A stretch of 56,052 nt of DNA from Ruminococcus sp. Phil15 (GCA_001940995.1 MSHC01000019.1:11930-67981); one strand, 5' to 3'; numbered from the stretch's first letter, positions 43,631 to 53,434 are shown. A program made the numbers and translations. Notes: generated from the sequence alone by a model not told the origin.

Positions 43631-44389
43631 TTACTGATAAGCCTTTACATATATTGAAAACTTTCTCAAAACTTCTGAGTGTGTCATTGAACACTTAAAA
43701 ACGATATTAGGGCTGATACAATTCAGAAACAATTTTGTAGGTTCAAATTTCGGCTCTCTTGCATCACCTGTGCTGACAACAAAATAACAATCACCATAAA
43801 TGTACTCAAGCCCAAGTATCAGTTCACCTTCCAGACGAACAGACTCCATTGTATTCTTTAAATAAATACGGTCTTCGGTTTCGTCAGAAAAATCAGTTAC
43901 ACGTTCCAGGTTTTCATCTATAAAATAGTATTCCTTCTTGTTGTTTTCAGTGGCTTCAACTAAGGCGAATCCATTTACAAATGGGCGAGCTTTACTGAAA
44001 ACAGGGTCGATAACAGTTTTACCGTTTTTGTCAATGTAGCCGTAAAGACCATTATCAAATCTATGAACCGAGACACCACAACGAAACAGTAAATCATTTT
44101 CGGAGACAGAGAAAACTTCATTTTCTCAATAGCCGATTACCTTTCCTCCGCAATCATACCGAAAGTCCTTTAGACAGGAAGGGTAATCTGATTCATCGTG
44201 AATTATGACATACCCGTTTCCGACTTCATTATTTGGATTAGAGAGTATATCATCATCGGAAATTAAAGAAGTTTCCATATTTATGGGATTGGAGCTGCTT
44301 TCAAGGCTCTTGTCTGAACAACCACATATAAGGATGAAGCCGGTTAACAGCAATAATAATGCAATCCTTTTCCTTTTATTCCACTCCAA
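43631..44389 (-). pseudogene. WG-repeat lipoprotein gene with internal stop
   Basis: One frame runs from a TTG at 44389 to a stop at 43631. It gives a signal peptide with lipobox LICGC, a linker, a YIDKNGKTVIDPVFSKARPF segment typical of WG beta-propeller repeats, and an uninterrupted C-terminus ending KFSIYVKAYQ. A single in-frame TGA at 44126-44128, after GGKVIGY, interrupts it. Without the TGA the product would be ~252 residues. The start lacks a clear ribosome site. Most likely a recently inactivated surface lipoprotein; ligand unknown. Confidence 0.7.
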
Positions 44390-44870
44390 TCATTTTGGAA
44401 GAATACTGCATCATCAGTGTTATCACTTTTCTTCTGACAACCCTTATATTCAATCTCATAGTAGCTCCAATACTGCACTCCCATCGGTTTTAACGTGGTA
44501 CGAGGGACATCCTTGTAATTTGAGAAGGAAACGATATCACTGTCGTTCTCATAAATTCCATATGGGTTATCAGGATTGTAGAATCCCAACTAAAATCACT
44601 ACTGATTGTCGAATAGTATTCACGATATAGGTCAAATGTGAAACCGTAGTAATCAGCGCACTCCCCATCAAGGAGCTTGCAGTTAAAGTATGTGACATAA
44701 TTCTCAGGAAACCGTCTAACTGCGCCAACCGCATTTTTTGTGTATTCGATAAAGCCCTCTATCGTGGAACCGGCTTTTACCACGACGCCCAAATAAGGAA
44801 TTTCTCCGAGAGTTTGTTTTGTTGCTTCGATGAGAATATTTTTTCATTACTTCTCGTATATGTTCTTCAT
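44344..44870 (-). pseudogene. Frameshifted gene remnant of unknown function
   Basis: Three short frames join into one protein if two indels are repaired. FDEEHIREVMK leads, across an A tract near 44849, to NILIEATKQTLGEIPYLGVVVKAG, which continues to YREYYSTISSDF. A second shift near 44585 leads to FYNPDNPYGIYENDSDIVSFS and an end at GKGLHYYCC. No family is recognised. Repeated small indels in homopolymers show decay, like the adjacent WG-repeat gene. Confidence 0.6.
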
Positions 44871-44903
44871 CAAATGCAGATTTATTCTCTCAGGCTTTGC
44901 TTT

Positions 44904-45536
44904 TTACTTGTTTTCACCCATCGATTCCTTGAGGTCAATGTATCTGCACATTATCTCTACAGCGCCGTCAAGACCTGTCTTTGAGGAGTTTATGCAAAGG
45001 TCGTAGTTCTTTGCCTCGCCCCATTTTAGGTCGGTGTAGTAGTTAAAATAGCTTGCACGGCGTTTGTCAGTCTTTCTGATAAAATCGTCAACCTTGTTCT
45101 TTTCGATATCGTAACGTTCCAAAATACGCCTTTTTTTCTCAAAGGAGTTTCCCGTGACGAAGAAATTAACGACATTCGGGTTATCTCTCAGCACATAGTC
45201 TGCGCATCTTCCTACAATAACGCAAGGCTCCTCTGCAAGCGCCTTTATAGCCTCAAACTGCGCTAAGAAGATCTTGTGATTGAGCGGCATCTCGTTAGAA
45301 TTGAGCCTGCCGTCTGCGCTCGGCGTGTATGTTCCCATAACAAGCGAGTACAAAAGGCTTCCCGAATATGACTCGTCGTGCTTTACAAAGAGGTCCTCGC
45401 ATATTCCGCTGCGCTTTGCTGCAACGCCGAGAAGCTCCTTGTCGTAAAAAGGAATGGACAGCTTTTCTGCAAGAGCCTTTCCTATTGCGTGTCCGCCGCT
45501 TCCGAATTCACGGCTTATGGTGATAACAGTTTTCAT
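44904..45536 (-). CDS. Cytidylate kinase-like family protein
   Basis: A 210-residue P-loop protein of the cytidylate kinase-like family. It starts MKTVITISREFGSGGHAIGKALAEKL, where GSGGHAIG substitutes for a classical Walker A. PCVIVGRCADYVLRDNPNVVNFF is a second typical strand. Such proteins are common in gut Firmicutes and Bacteroidetes; the substrate is not established and true CMP kinase activity is uncertain. The internal ATG at 45536 is chosen because GGAGGT precedes it. Confidence 0.85.
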   Translation of the reverse strand: MKTVITISREFGSGGHAIGKALAEKLSIPFYDKELLGVAAKRSGICEDLFVKHDESYSGSLLYSLVMGTYTPSADGRLNSNEMPLNHKIFLAQFEAIKALAEEPCVIVGRCADYVLRDNPNVVNFFVTGNSFEKKRRILERYDIEKNKVDDFIRKTDKRRASYFNYYTDLKWGEAKNYDLCINSSKTGLDGAVEIMCRYIDLKESMGENK

Positions 45537-45714
45537 ATACGATACCTCCGCTTCGTCTTTAGATTTTGGTACTATTATTGTACCACATCTTTTGAAAAAA
45601 GTATACAATTTTGTGCCTTTCAATCAGACAAATTTGAAGCCTGCGTTTTGTGCATTTTACCAAGCCGTCAACATTTAGCACCCTGCCGCATATAATAGTT
45701 AAGGTAAGCGTTTC

Positions 45715-46194
45715 TTAAAGCTCGGCGTGGGCGCAGAATATTCCCTTGTCGGTGATGTCGATGTATGCGTATGACGGAGCCTTGAAATCTCTCGGTATTG
45801 ATGCGCTTCCGGGGTTAATAACGTATATCCCTCTGTCATATTTCAAATCACGGCAGTGGGTGTGCCCGTACAGCATAATCTGTATGTCGTTTTCCTCGGC
45901 AAGATAGAAAAGCCTGTCTGTTGAGTATTTAACGCCGTGGGTGTGCCCGTGCGTGAACATAATCCTCACGCCGTTTACCGAACACAGGTCGATTTCGGGC
46001 GCTTGGGAGATAAAGTCGCAGTTGCCCCTGACATTCATAATGGTCTTGCCGCTGTATATTTCACGCATTTTGTCAAGCTCTCTTTCCCCGTCGCCGAGGA
46101 AGATGTATGCGTCTGAGTCCTTTTCAAGCACTTTTCTCATAGCGTTCGAGTTTCCGTGTGTGTCGGAAAAGACGATAATTCTTTTGCTTTCCAT
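45715..46194 (-). CDS. Metallophosphoesterase, YfcE/MJ0936 family
   Basis: A 159-residue calcineurin-like phosphoesterase. The metal ligands occur in order: FSDTHGN, FLGDGERE, RGNCD, THGHTHG and YGHTH. NPGSASIPRD near the C-terminus is a family hallmark. Homologues hydrolyse phosphodiesters in vitro; the cellular substrate is unknown. The ATG at 46194 is preferred because AAGGTGG fits its spacing better than that of the ATG at 46200. Confidence 0.92.
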   Translation of the reverse strand: MESKRIIVFSDTHGNSNAMRKVLEKDSDAYIFLGDGERELDKMREIYSGKTIMNVRGNCDFISQAPEIDLCSVNGVRIMFTHGHTHGVKYSTDRLFYLAEENDIQIMLYGHTHCRDLKYDRGIYVINPGSASIPRDFKAPSYAYIDITDKGIFCAHAEL

Positions 46195-46266
46195 TGTCAT
46201 TCCACCTTACAGATAAAATTTTACCACGTTTCCCTTCAAAATACAATAGATATCGGAGGCATAAGT

Positions 46267-46512
46267 ATGAAAGATTTTAACATCTCAGAAAAGTCAAAGC
46301 AGGGTATGCTTAAAAACGTAAGCGCAAAAATGGGTATTTCTCCCTCGGAGCTTCAGAAACAGCTTGAAAGCGGAAAGATAAACGAGCTTACAAAGGGTCT
46401 GTCGCAGGACGACGCACAGAGGCTCGCAAACGCCCTTTCAAATCCTGCCCTCGCAAAGAAAATTCTCTCGACCCCTCAGGCGCAGGAGATTTTAAATAAG
46501 CTTAAAAAGTAG
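46267..46512 (+). CDS. Small conserved helical protein
   Basis: An 81-residue helical protein with no recognised family, sequence MKDFNISEKSKQGMLKNVSA onward. It contains repeated short helices (SPSELQKQLESGKINEL, LSQDDAQRLANAL, NPALAKKILSTPQAQEIL), a pattern resembling small proteins with DnaJ-cofactor or STI1-like helices. CGGAGG precedes the ATG. It is the first of three closely spaced genes on the plus strand. Confidence 0.7.
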   Translation: MKDFNISEKSKQGMLKNVSAKMGISPSELQKQLESGKINELTKGLSQDDAQRLANALSNPALAKKILSTPQAQEILNKLKK

Positions 46513-46545
46513 CACGGCAATTTTGCGCACAGGGAGGTGGGCGAT

Positions 46546-46917
46546 TTGGACGACCTTATGCAGAAGCTTCAGGGAATACTGAACGACAAAGAAAGTATGC
46601 AGCAGCTAAGTCAGCTTGCCTCTATGTTTGCGCAGGGGGAAGGGCAGGAGGATTGCTCCGACTCCCCTTTGCAGAGCGGCGGTGCATCTGACGACGCCGG
46701 CATAGATATGAATATGGTGATGTCGCTGGGCAAGCTTATGCAGAAATCAGGCGAGCATGACGAGCGGCGTGACCTTTTGCTTGCGCTGAAACCGCTTCTC
46801 AAGGAGGAAACGCAGGTCAAGGTCGACAGGGTGCTTATGATACTGAGGGTACTTTCCCTGCTCCCTGTCTTAAAGGAAAGCGGTATACTCGGAGGTGAGC
46901 TTTTTGGCGGAAAATAG
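46546..46917 (+). CDS. Small hypothetical protein, second of three
   Basis: About 123 residues. The first half is Asp/Gln/Ser-rich, with LDDLMQKLQGIL and a likely disordered stretch (~35-55). The second half is helical, with LLLALKPLLKEETQVKVDRVLMILRVLSLLPVLKESG. The TTG at 46546 fits the AGGGAGG ribosome site better than the GTG at 46537. The 3' end overlaps the next gene. No family recognised. Confidence 0.65.
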   Translation: MDDLMQKLQGILNDKESMQQLSQLASMFAQGEGQEDCSDSPLQSGGASDDAGIDMNMVMSLGKLMQKSGEHDERRDLLLALKPLLKEETQVKVDRVLMILRVLSLLPVLKESGILGGELFGGK

Positions 46918-47203
46918 GACGCAGGATTTTGACAGAATGCAGCGTGAGGCAATCGACAGGGTGAGGGAGATGCAAAGGCGTGCAAGAAATGTGCCAAGCG
47001 GCAATCAGCCTCCGCCCGAGCAGAAAGCCCCCGCTCCGCCCGCAATACATGACCCGAAGCCGCAGACAGGCTCTCTCTCGGAGCTGCTTTCGGGCATAAA
47101 AATCGACGAGGAAAAAGCGCTCATAGGTCTGCTGATATACGTCCTCTACAAAAACGGCGGCGACATAAAGCTTATGCTTGCACTGGGATATCTGCTGTTG
47201 TAG
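46904..47203 (+). CDS. Small hypothetical protein, third of three
   Basis: About 99 residues: a basic N-terminal helix, a Pro-rich linker (QPPPEQKAPAPPAIHDP) and a hydrophobic C-terminal helix ending LLIYVLYKNGGDIKLMLALGYLLL. TTG at 46904 behind CGGAGGTGA is the probable start; it overlaps the previous gene by 14 bp. The tail could associate with membranes. No family recognised; a terminator follows at 47272. Confidence 0.65.
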   Translation: MAENRTQDFDRMQREAIDRVREMQRRARNVPSGNQPPPEQKAPAPPAIHDPKPQTGSLSELLSGIKIDEEKALIGLLIYVLYKNGGDIKLMLALGYLLL

Positions 47204-47271
47204 TAAAATTGTTTTCGGCAGTGGAAAGATGAGCATGGCAGTGTTGCCCCAACCTCTGCGAAAATTAATCA

Positions 47272-47307
47272 GGCTCACGGACAAAATTACGTCTGTGAGC
47301 CGTTTTT
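47272..47307 (+). terminator. Terminator after the three small genes
   Basis: GGCTCACGGAC (47272-47282) pairs with GTCTGTGAGCC (47291-47301) and is followed by GTTTTTG. Confidence 0.85.
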
Positions 47308-47440
47308 GTAACCGCTGTCAAAACCGTATGTGGAAAAATGGGTGGAAAGCTGATATAATTAAAAAAGTATAAGGACTTTATGCCCTCTCGGTTGTATAAT
47401 AAGTGAGAGGGTCAAAAAACTTTCGGAAAGGGGAAAACCA

Positions 47441-47992
47441 ATGGATAACGGTGCAAGTAGCTACCGCCGTTTTCTTGATGGCGATGAAAGCGCCTTTGAC
47501 GATATAATGAAAGAGCTGTTTAACGGCTTAGTGTTTTTCATTGACCGTTATGTTCGGGATATTCATACTGCCGAAGATATTGCAATAGATATATTTGCAG
47601 ACCTTGGCATACATAGGCGCAAATACAATTTCAAGGTAACATTAAAAACATATCTGTTTATGGTCGGACGGAGCCGGGCTTTAAATTATATCAAGCACCG
47701 AAAGGTCATTGATTTTGTAGAGCTTACCGAAGCGGAAGGCTGTTCCGACGACCGCAGTGAGCTTGAAAGAACGGTACTTGAAGATGAGCGTAAGCGTATT
47801 GTAAATGCGGCTTTGTTAAAACTGCCTGAGGATATGCGTGCGGCGATACATCTTGTCTATTTTGAGGATATGACCTATGATGAGGCGGCACGGGTTATGA
47901 AGAAAAGCAAGAAGCAGGTTGACAATCTTTTATATCGTGCAAAAAAGGAGCTTCGCACTATACTTGGCGAGGAAGGAGGACATTTATTATGA
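47441..47992 (+). CDS. RNA polymerase sigma-70 family (ECF-type) sigma factor
   Basis: A 183-residue group 4 sigma factor. Region 2 (~20-85) contains HTAEDIAIDIFADL and TLKTYLFMVGRSRALNYIKHRK. Region 4 (~115-175) contains LPEDMRAAIHLVYFEDMTYDEAARVMKKSKKQVDNLLYRAKKELR. GAAAGGGG precedes the ATG; a TATAAT lies about 85 bp upstream. The stop overlaps the start of the next gene, which encodes a membrane protein expected to be its regulator. Confidence 0.93.
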   Translation: MDNGASSYRRFLDGDESAFDDIMKELFNGLVFFIDRYVRDIHTAEDIAIDIFADLGIHRRKYNFKVTLKTYLFMVGRSRALNYIKHRKVIDFVELTEAEGCSDDRSELERTVLEDERKRIVNAALLKLPEDMRAAIHLVYFEDMTYDEAARVMKKSKKQVDNLLYRAKKELRTILGEEGGHLL

Positions 47993-48936
47993 AAGAAATG
48001 AACGAGTATAAGGCTGAAATATTCAGCCGAATGGAAAAAGGCATTAAAGAACGCAAAATAAAACGCAGACGCATTTTAGCTTTCAGCGCATCGCTGTGCC
48101 TTTGTTTGCTGATAGGATTAGGCGTATGGCGGAGCGGATTTTTTGACAGGCAGATGAATATTGCCACGGACGGTAATAGTTCTGAAACAGTCGGCAGAGA
48201 TAATATAAACGATCATACGCAAGCCAACACGCAGGTAGGTTCGGACGAAGCGCCCAAGATTGAGGGCGGCGTTAAGGATGTGGAAATTGTGCCTTATGAT
48301 AACGGACTGACGAATTGGAAAGAAAAAACGATTTCTATTTCTCTTTGGAACGTGTTGGAAAAGGCAGATGGCGATGATAGACTGAATATTTATCTTGTTG
48401 CCCTTGCCAACGAAGATGATACAAATTTCACTTATAATGGCAAAACGCTGAAGGAGTACCGTGACGCATGGGACAGCAAGGATTCGATGCTGGGCAGGCT
48501 TGGCGCTCTCTTAAAAGCGGGCGATGAGTTAAAGTACGGCGAGACACTGTATATCGCCGGTACTCCCGACGGTGAAAAATGGGCAAAAGAGCTTTATGAA
48601 GAAACGGTCAGTATGATAGGCAAGGACCTATTGGACAAGTACATCGTCAATGGAGAGTTCTTGTCGGACAATGTGATAAAGGACAGTGAAAAGCTCGCCG
48701 CTGAAACTCCTGAGATAGAGTACAGAAAAGCGTGCGATGAATATTTAAAATACAGACTTGCCGGAGAATACCAAAGGCTTAAAGCGCAGGGAGTCAATGT
48801 CGGGCTATCTTCAACCGGAAATACGCTGATGATTTCGGTTACAAAGGGTGAGTTTGAAAACCTGAAATTCGATGACGCGGAGCATTGGTTTTTTACAGTC
48901 CAAAAAGATTTATCAAACGAAGCTGACGACCTATAA
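47989..48936 (+). CDS. Single-pass membrane protein, probable anti-sigma factor
   Basis: A 315-residue protein with a short basic cytoplasmic N-terminus (residues 1-28), one membrane helix (~29-46: ILAFSASLCLCLLIGLGVW) and a large external domain. It overlaps the ECF sigma gene by four bases, the usual arrangement for a cognate anti-sigma factor. The cytoplasmic part is too short for a ZAS zinc-binding domain, so it would bind sigma in another way. The external domain (~80-315) is not recognised. Confidence 0.75.
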   Translation: MKEMNEYKAEIFSRMEKGIKERKIKRRRILAFSASLCLCLLIGLGVWRSGFFDRQMNIATDGNSSETVGRDNINDHTQANTQVGSDEAPKIEGGVKDVEIVPYDNGLTNWKEKTISISLWNVLEKADGDDRLNIYLVALANEDDTNFTYNGKTLKEYRDAWDSKDSMLGRLGALLKAGDELKYGETLYIAGTPDGEKWAKELYEETVSMIGKDLLDKYIVNGEFLSDNVIKDSEKLAAETPEIEYRKACDEYLKYRLAGEYQRLKAQGVNVGLSSTGNTLMISVTKGEFENLKFDDAEHWFFTVQKDLSNEADDL

Positions 48937-49054
48937 CAATATCCGAATAGAAATCATTCCGTTTGCTTTTTTGCCTTCCATCTTTGTGTTGCAACCTTTG
49001 AAAAAATGTGCTATAATACTTCTTGAAACCAAATCTGTTAAGGAGTTTTAGAGT

Positions 49055-49189
49055 ATGAAAAATCAAAATCAAAATCAGAACAAAAAGAAAAACAAGGAAT
49101 TTAAAAAGCGTATAATTGCCTTGGTTTTAGCAGGCGTAATGTTGCTTTCCGTGTTAGGCACGGTTATTGCAAGTGTAGTTTTATCGTAG
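49055..49189 (+). CDS. Small single-pass membrane protein (DUF4044-like)
   Basis: A 44-residue protein starting with an Asn/Gln/Lys-rich stretch (MKNQNQNQNKKKNK), then one hydrophobic helix (RIIALVLAGVMLLSVLGTVIASVVL). AAGGAG lies ahead of the ATG. This basic-head plus single-helix layout resembles the small DUF4044 proteins of Firmicutes. It is immediately upstream of ung. Confidence 0.65.
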   Translation: MKNQNQNQNKKKNKEFKKRIIALVLAGVMLLSVLGTVIASVVLS

Positions 49190-49205
49190 TAAGAGGGTAA
49201 CGGCT

Positions 49206-49877
49206 ATGGTACATATCGGCGGAGGCTGGGACGAGGTGATAGGCGGCGAGTTTGAAAAGCCGTACTACCTTGAACTTCGCAGCTTTCTGAAGAAAGAATA
49301 CGCAAACGGCAGGGTGTTTCCGGAAATGCAGAATATATTTTCCGCACTCAAAACCACTCCGTTTGACTCGGTAAAGGCGGTTATAATCGGACAAGACCCC
49401 TACCACGAGGTCGGTCAGGCGCACGGACTTTGCTTTTCTGTGCAGAGGGACTGTAAAATTCCGCCCTCTCTGAGAAATATTTATAAGGAATTGGAGGACG
49501 ACCTCGGAATACCGCCTGCGAGCCACGGCTGTCTTGTTTCGTGGGCAGAACAGGGCGTGCTGCTTCTGAACAGCGTGCTTACCGTCCGTGAGGGTCAGGC
49601 AAACAGCCATAAGGGAAAAGGCTGGGAGATTTTCACCGACGAGGTTATACGAAAGCTCGGAGAGAGGGACAAGCCAACGGCGTTTTTGCTGTGGGGCGGT
49701 AACGCAAAGCAGAAAGCTCCCCTCATTACGTCCAAAAGCCACCTTGTGCTTTCCTGCGCACATCCGAGTCCGCTCTCCGCATATAACGGCTTTTTCGGAT
49801 GCCGTCACTTCTCAAAGGTCAACACCTTTCTTTCGCAGAACGATATAATTCCCATCGACTGGGAAATAAAGGAATAA
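49206..49877 (+). CDS. ung: Uracil-DNA glycosylase (family 1)
   Basis: A 223-residue enzyme that removes uracil from DNA. The catalytic motif GQDPYHEVGQAHGLCFSV contains the water-activating aspartate; LLLNSVLTVREG and the leucine-loop motif AHPSPLSAYNGFFGC are both complete. Length is standard. A GC-rich hairpin follows at 49889-49933. Confidence 0.96.
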   Translation: MVHIGGGWDEVIGGEFEKPYYLELRSFLKKEYANGRVFPEMQNIFSALKTTPFDSVKAVIIGQDPYHEVGQAHGLCFSVQRDCKIPPSLRNIYKELEDDLGIPPASHGCLVSWAEQGVLLLNSVLTVREGQANSHKGKGWEIFTDEVIRKLGERDKPTAFLLWGGNAKQKAPLITSKSHLVLSCAHPSPLSAYNGFFGCRHFSKVNTFLSQNDIIPIDWEIKE

Positions 49878-49888
49878 AGATAAATAAT

Positions 49889-49933
49889 GGCAGCACCGCA
49901 AAAACCGCCTGACGGCTTTTGAACGGTGCTGCC
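49889..49933. terminator. Hairpin after ung
   Basis: GGCAGCACCG (49889-49898) pairs with CGGTGCTGCC (49924-49933); an inner CCG/CGG pair extends it. The T tract is weak. Confidence 0.65.
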
Positions 49934-49953
49934 TAAATTATTCCCGAAAGCAA

Positions 49954-49983
49954 AAAGGCACATAGATTTTTCTGTGTGCCTTT
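49954..49983 (-). terminator. Terminator of the GH94 transcript
   Basis: AAAGGCACA (49954-49962) pairs with TGTGCCTTT (49975-49983), and in the minus direction TTTTTGC follows. Confidence 0.8.
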
Positions 49984-50004
49984 GGTGTTTTAAGCTTTAT
50001 GAGC

Positions 50005-52461
50005 CTAGCCCATTACAACCTCTACCTCGTGTACCGAGCCTGCCTCGAATACAGGAAGTACGTTGCCTTTGACCTTAACGCCGTCGCAGACAACGCTCTT
50101 GATGCCCTTGCAAACGTGGTCAGGGTTTGTGATAGAAATATTATATGTGCAGCCTCTGAACTGTCTTGAAGCCGTGAAGCCGTCCCATTCAGACGGAATA
50201 GACGGGTCGATCTTCAGTCCGTCCCAGTCAGGGATAATGCCGAGAATGTACTGCGATACAGCAACAAAGTTCCAAGCGGCGGTACCTGTCAGCCAGGAGT
50301 TCTTAGCTTCGCCGTGACGCTTAGCGTCCTTGCCGGCGATCATCTGTGCGTAAACGTAAGGCTCTGTTCTGTGAAGGTCGGAGTACTTTTCCTCTCTGTA
50401 TGCAGGAGCAATCTTTGAGTAATACTCGAACGCCTTGTCGCCGTGACCTACAAATGCCTCAGCGCAGATGATCCATGCGTTATTGTGACAGAAGATACCT
50501 GCGTTCTCCTTGTATCCGGCAGGATATGTGGAGATTTCGCCGTACTCGATGTAGTACTTGGTGAATGCAGGGTTGTTGAGAACAAGACCATGCTCGCAGT
50601 TGAGATACTTGTCAACGCTTGCAAGAGCCTTTATGTCAGCGCCGCTTTCCTTGCCGACTCCGCCGAGAACGGCAAAGCCCTGCGGCTCAATGAAGATCTT
50701 GCCTTCTTCACATTCCTTTGAACCCATCTTTCTTCCGAAATCATCGTAAGCTCTGAGGAACCATTCGCCGTCGAAGCCGAAGCTCATAATGTTCTGCTTC
50801 ATCTTTTCTATTTCAGCCTCAGCCTTAGCTGCGCCTGCTTCGTCACCTGTGCGGCGGCAAAGCTCTGCATAGTTAGGACCTGCGTATGTAAAGAGTGCGG
50901 CAACGAAAATAGATTCAGCAGTCTTGCTGTACTTGTCCTCGCCGTACTTAGGAGATGTAGAAGTCTGGAAGCTTTCGCCCGGTGTGTCGGAGAAGCAGGA
51001 AAGGTTGATGCAGTCGTTCCAGTCAGCTCTCATAGCAAGCGGAAGTCCGTGAGGTCCAACATTCTCGCAAACGTGGTAGAAGCTCTGTGTGAGGTGGTGC
51101 ATCATGGACTGAGCCTTTGACTCGTCGTTGTCGTAAGGCACCTGCTCGTCAAGGATTGTGTAGTCGCCCGTTTCCTTGATGTACTGAGCCGTTGAGAGAA
51201 TCATCCACAACGGGTCGTCGGAGAAGTCGCCGCCGATTTCGTCGTTGCCCTTCTTTGTGAGTGGCTGATACTGGTGGTAGCAGCCGCCGTCCTCAAGCTG
51301 TGTAGCGGCAAGGTCGAGTATTCTTTCTCTTGCTCTTTCAGGAATCTGGTGTACGAAGCCGAGGAGGTCCTGGTTGGAATCTCTGAAGCCCATACCCCTG
51401 CCGATGCCCGATTCAAAGTAGGAAGCGGATCTCGACATATTGAATGTAACCATGCACTGATACTGATTCCAGATGTTTACCATTCTGTTCATCTTATCGT
51501 CGCAGGTGTTTACTGTGTACTTGGAAAGAAGTGCGTCCCACATAGCCTTGAGGTCTGCAAGAGCTTTGTCAGCCTTTTCGGTTGTGTTCATCTTTTCGAT
51601 CATAGCGTAAGCCTTCGACTTGTTCATAGAGCCGTCGGCGTTGAACTTTTCTTCAAATGCGTTCTCAACATAACCGAGAACGAACACAAGCTCCTTCTTT
51701 TCGCCTGCTTCGAGAGTGATGTCGATGCAGTGTGAAGCAATAGGCGACCAGCCGTCTGCAACGGAGTTTGTAGCCTGTCCTGCTACAACAGCCTGTGGGT
51801 TTTCAAAGCCGTTGTAAAGACCTATAAACGACTCTCTGTCTGTGTCAAATCCGCAGATATCGCTGTTTACAGCGTAGAATGCGAAGTGGTCACGGCGCTC
51901 CTTGTATTCTGTCTTGTGGAAGATAGCAGAGCCTTCGATTTCGACCTCGCCCGTGTTGGAGTTTCTCTGGAAGTTTGTGGAGTCGTCCTGTGCGTTCCAA
52001 AGGCACCATTCGATGAACGAGAAGAGCTTAAAGCTTTTCTTTTCATTAGACTTGTTTGTGATGATAACCTTCTGTACCTCACCGTTGTAATCCTGCGGTA
52101 CAAAGAATGTCACCTCGGCTTCAATGCCGTTTCTCTCGCCCTTGATAATGGTGTAGCCCATACCATGACGGCAGGAGTATGCGTCGAGGTCCTTCTTTAC
52201 AGGGCTCCAGCCGGGCGACCAGATGTCGCCGTTGTCGTTGATGTAGAAGTATCTGCCTCCCATATCAACAGGCACGTTGTTGTAGCGGTAACGTGTAATT
52301 CTTCTCAGACGAGCGTCCTTGTAGAAGTGATAGCCGCCTGCCGTGTTGGAGATGAGGGAGAAGAATTCCTGTGTTCCAAGATAGTTGATCCACGGATAAG
52401 GAGTCTTGGGGTTGGTGATGACGTATTCTTTATTTGCGTCATCGAAGAAGCCAAATTTCAT
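50005..52461 (-). CDS. GH94 cellobiose phosphorylase
   Basis: An 818-residue cytoplasmic enzyme that converts cellobiose and phosphate to glucose 1-phosphate and glucose. The N-terminal [29 protein letters not shown] is typical of cellobiose phosphorylases. The (alpha/alpha)6 barrel includes [22 protein letters not shown], with the catalytic aspartate in the RDSNQD motif, and [12 protein letters not shown]. Length and the [13 protein letters not shown] region match this subgroup rather than cellodextrin phosphorylase. CAGGAA precedes the ATG. It lies downstream of the lipoprotein and epimerase genes and is probably cotranscribed with them. Confidence 0.94.
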   Translation of the reverse strand: MKFGFFDDANKEYVITNPKTPYPWINYLGTQEFFSLISNTAGGYHFYKDARLRRITRYRYNNVPVDMGGRYFYINDNGDIWSPGWSPVKKDLDAYSCRHGMGYTIIKGERNGIEAEVTFFVPQDYNGEVQKVIITNKSNEKKSFKLFSFIEWCLWNAQDDSTNFQRNSNTGEVEIEGSAIFHKTEYKERRDHFAFYAVNSDICGFDTDRESFIGLYNGFENPQAVVAGQATNSVADGWSPIASHCIDITLEAGEKKELVFVLGYVENAFEEKFNADGSMNKSKAYAMIEKMNTTEKADKALADLKAMWDALLSKYTVNTCDDKMNRMVNIWNQYQCMVTFNMSRSASYFESGIGRGMGFRDSNQDLLGFVHQIPERARERILDLAATQLEDGGCYHQYQPLTKKGNDEIGGDFSDDPLWMILSTAQYIKETGDYTILDEQVPYDNDESKAQSMMHHLTQSFYHVCENVGPHGLPLAMRADWNDCINLSCFSDTPGESFQTSTSPKYGEDKYSKTAESIFVAALFTYAGPNYAELCRRTGDEAGAAKAEAEIEKMKQNIMSFGFDGEWFLRAYDDFGRKMGSKECEEGKIFIEPQGFAVLGGVGKESGADIKALASVDKYLNCEHGLVLNNPAFTKYYIEYGEISTYPAGYKENAGIFCHNNAWIICAEAFVGHGDKAFEYYSKIAPAYREEKYSDLHRTEPYVYAQMIAGKDAKRHGEAKNSWLTGTAAWNFVAVSQYILGIIPDWDGLKIDPSIPSEWDGFTASRQFRGCTYNISITNPDHVCKGIKSVVCDGVKVKGNVLPVFEAGSVHEVEVVMG

Positions 52462-52555
52462 TTGAATTCCTGCCTTTCTTGATGTATGAATTTTATTTTG
52501 AATTTGATTTACAAATTAAATCCGAAATCGTTGCTGCTTCCGTGCGGTATATAGG

Positions 52556-53434
52556 CTATTCTGTCAGAACATACTGCTCTATTATCTCGCCCGCTTCGTT
52601 AAGGATAACAGCTTCTACGGCAGCCGAGTTCCTGACCGTAATTCTGTAGTCGTAAGCTTTGATGCCCTGGAAGTCCAGATTTTCGTTTATCGAGTCGGTA
52701 AGGTCTGTGCCGTCGTTTTTCTCGTAAACTCCGTCCGGAACAGTCTGTCCGAAGCTCTGCGCGTCTAAAATCATATCCGAGCAAACGGTTAGAAGCGCCT
52801 GAGCGTTCTTGTAGCCAAGCTCTGTACCCGTTTTATTTTTAATGTCGTCCTCCGAAGCGCCTAAAGATATAAGAGCGTCGGCAGGAAACTCGCCGTCGGA
52901 AATTTCCGAAACAAGATAACCCTCGTCCGAGTTTATAAGTACGAGATAGAGATATTCGTTTGTAAGCTTTCCGTCAACCTTGTATACGCAGGAAGCGAGG
53001 TAAAGCTCTGCGAGCATACTGCTGTCGAATTTGTCAAGGCTTTGCAGCTTCGCATTTAATCCGCAGACCTCTGAGATCTTGTCCTCAAGTCCAATGTCGC
53101 AGAATTTTAGGCAAGCGTCCCTGTCGCCGTTCGCAATAGCCTCAAGCACCGAAGTAATCGTTTCCTCCGCCGTAAGAACAGGATCGGTATCCGAGCTGTC
53201 GTCGGGTTTGCTGTCGGGGATACTGCCGTCGTCGGGCTGAGAGCTGTCGGGAGCAGAGCTTTCGTCAACCTCTGATGATGACTCTAAAGCAGAGCTGTCC
53301 GCTTGAGAAGAAGTAGTAATATTTGAATTTGTGTCTTTATCCGAGCTGTCCGAGCCGCTGTCTGACGCCGAGCAGGAAGCGAAGCCTGCGCATAACGTCA
53401 CGGCGGTGACAAAAGCCAGAATTTTCTTTTTCAT
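52556..53434 (-). CDS. Lipoprotein with Ser/Asp-rich linker
   Basis: A 292-residue exported lipoprotein. A signal peptide (MKKKILAFVTAVTLCAGFASC) supplies the lipobox cysteine. A Ser/Asp-rich linker of ~80 residues and a folded C-terminal half (~100-292) with ETITSVLEAIANGDRDACLKF follow, resembling DUF4878/NTF2-like folds. The true start is the ATG at 53434, since the upstream frame extension lies in the epimerase gene and lacks a ribosome site. Function unknown; location suggests a surface role in sugar use. Confidence 0.75.
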   Translation of the reverse strand: MKKKILAFVTAVTLCAGFASCSASDSGSDSSDKDTNSNITTSSQADSSALESSSEVDESSAPDSSQPDDGSIPDSKPDDSSDTDPVLTAEETITSVLEAIANGDRDACLKFCDIGLEDKISEVCGLNAKLQSLDKFDSSMLAELYLASCVYKVDGKLTNEYLYLVLINSDEGYLVSEISDGEFPADALISLGASEDDIKNKTGTELGYKNAQALLTVCSDMILDAQSFGQTVPDGVYEKNDGTDLTDSINENLDFQGIKAYDYRITVRNSAAVEAVILNEAGEIIEQYVLTE

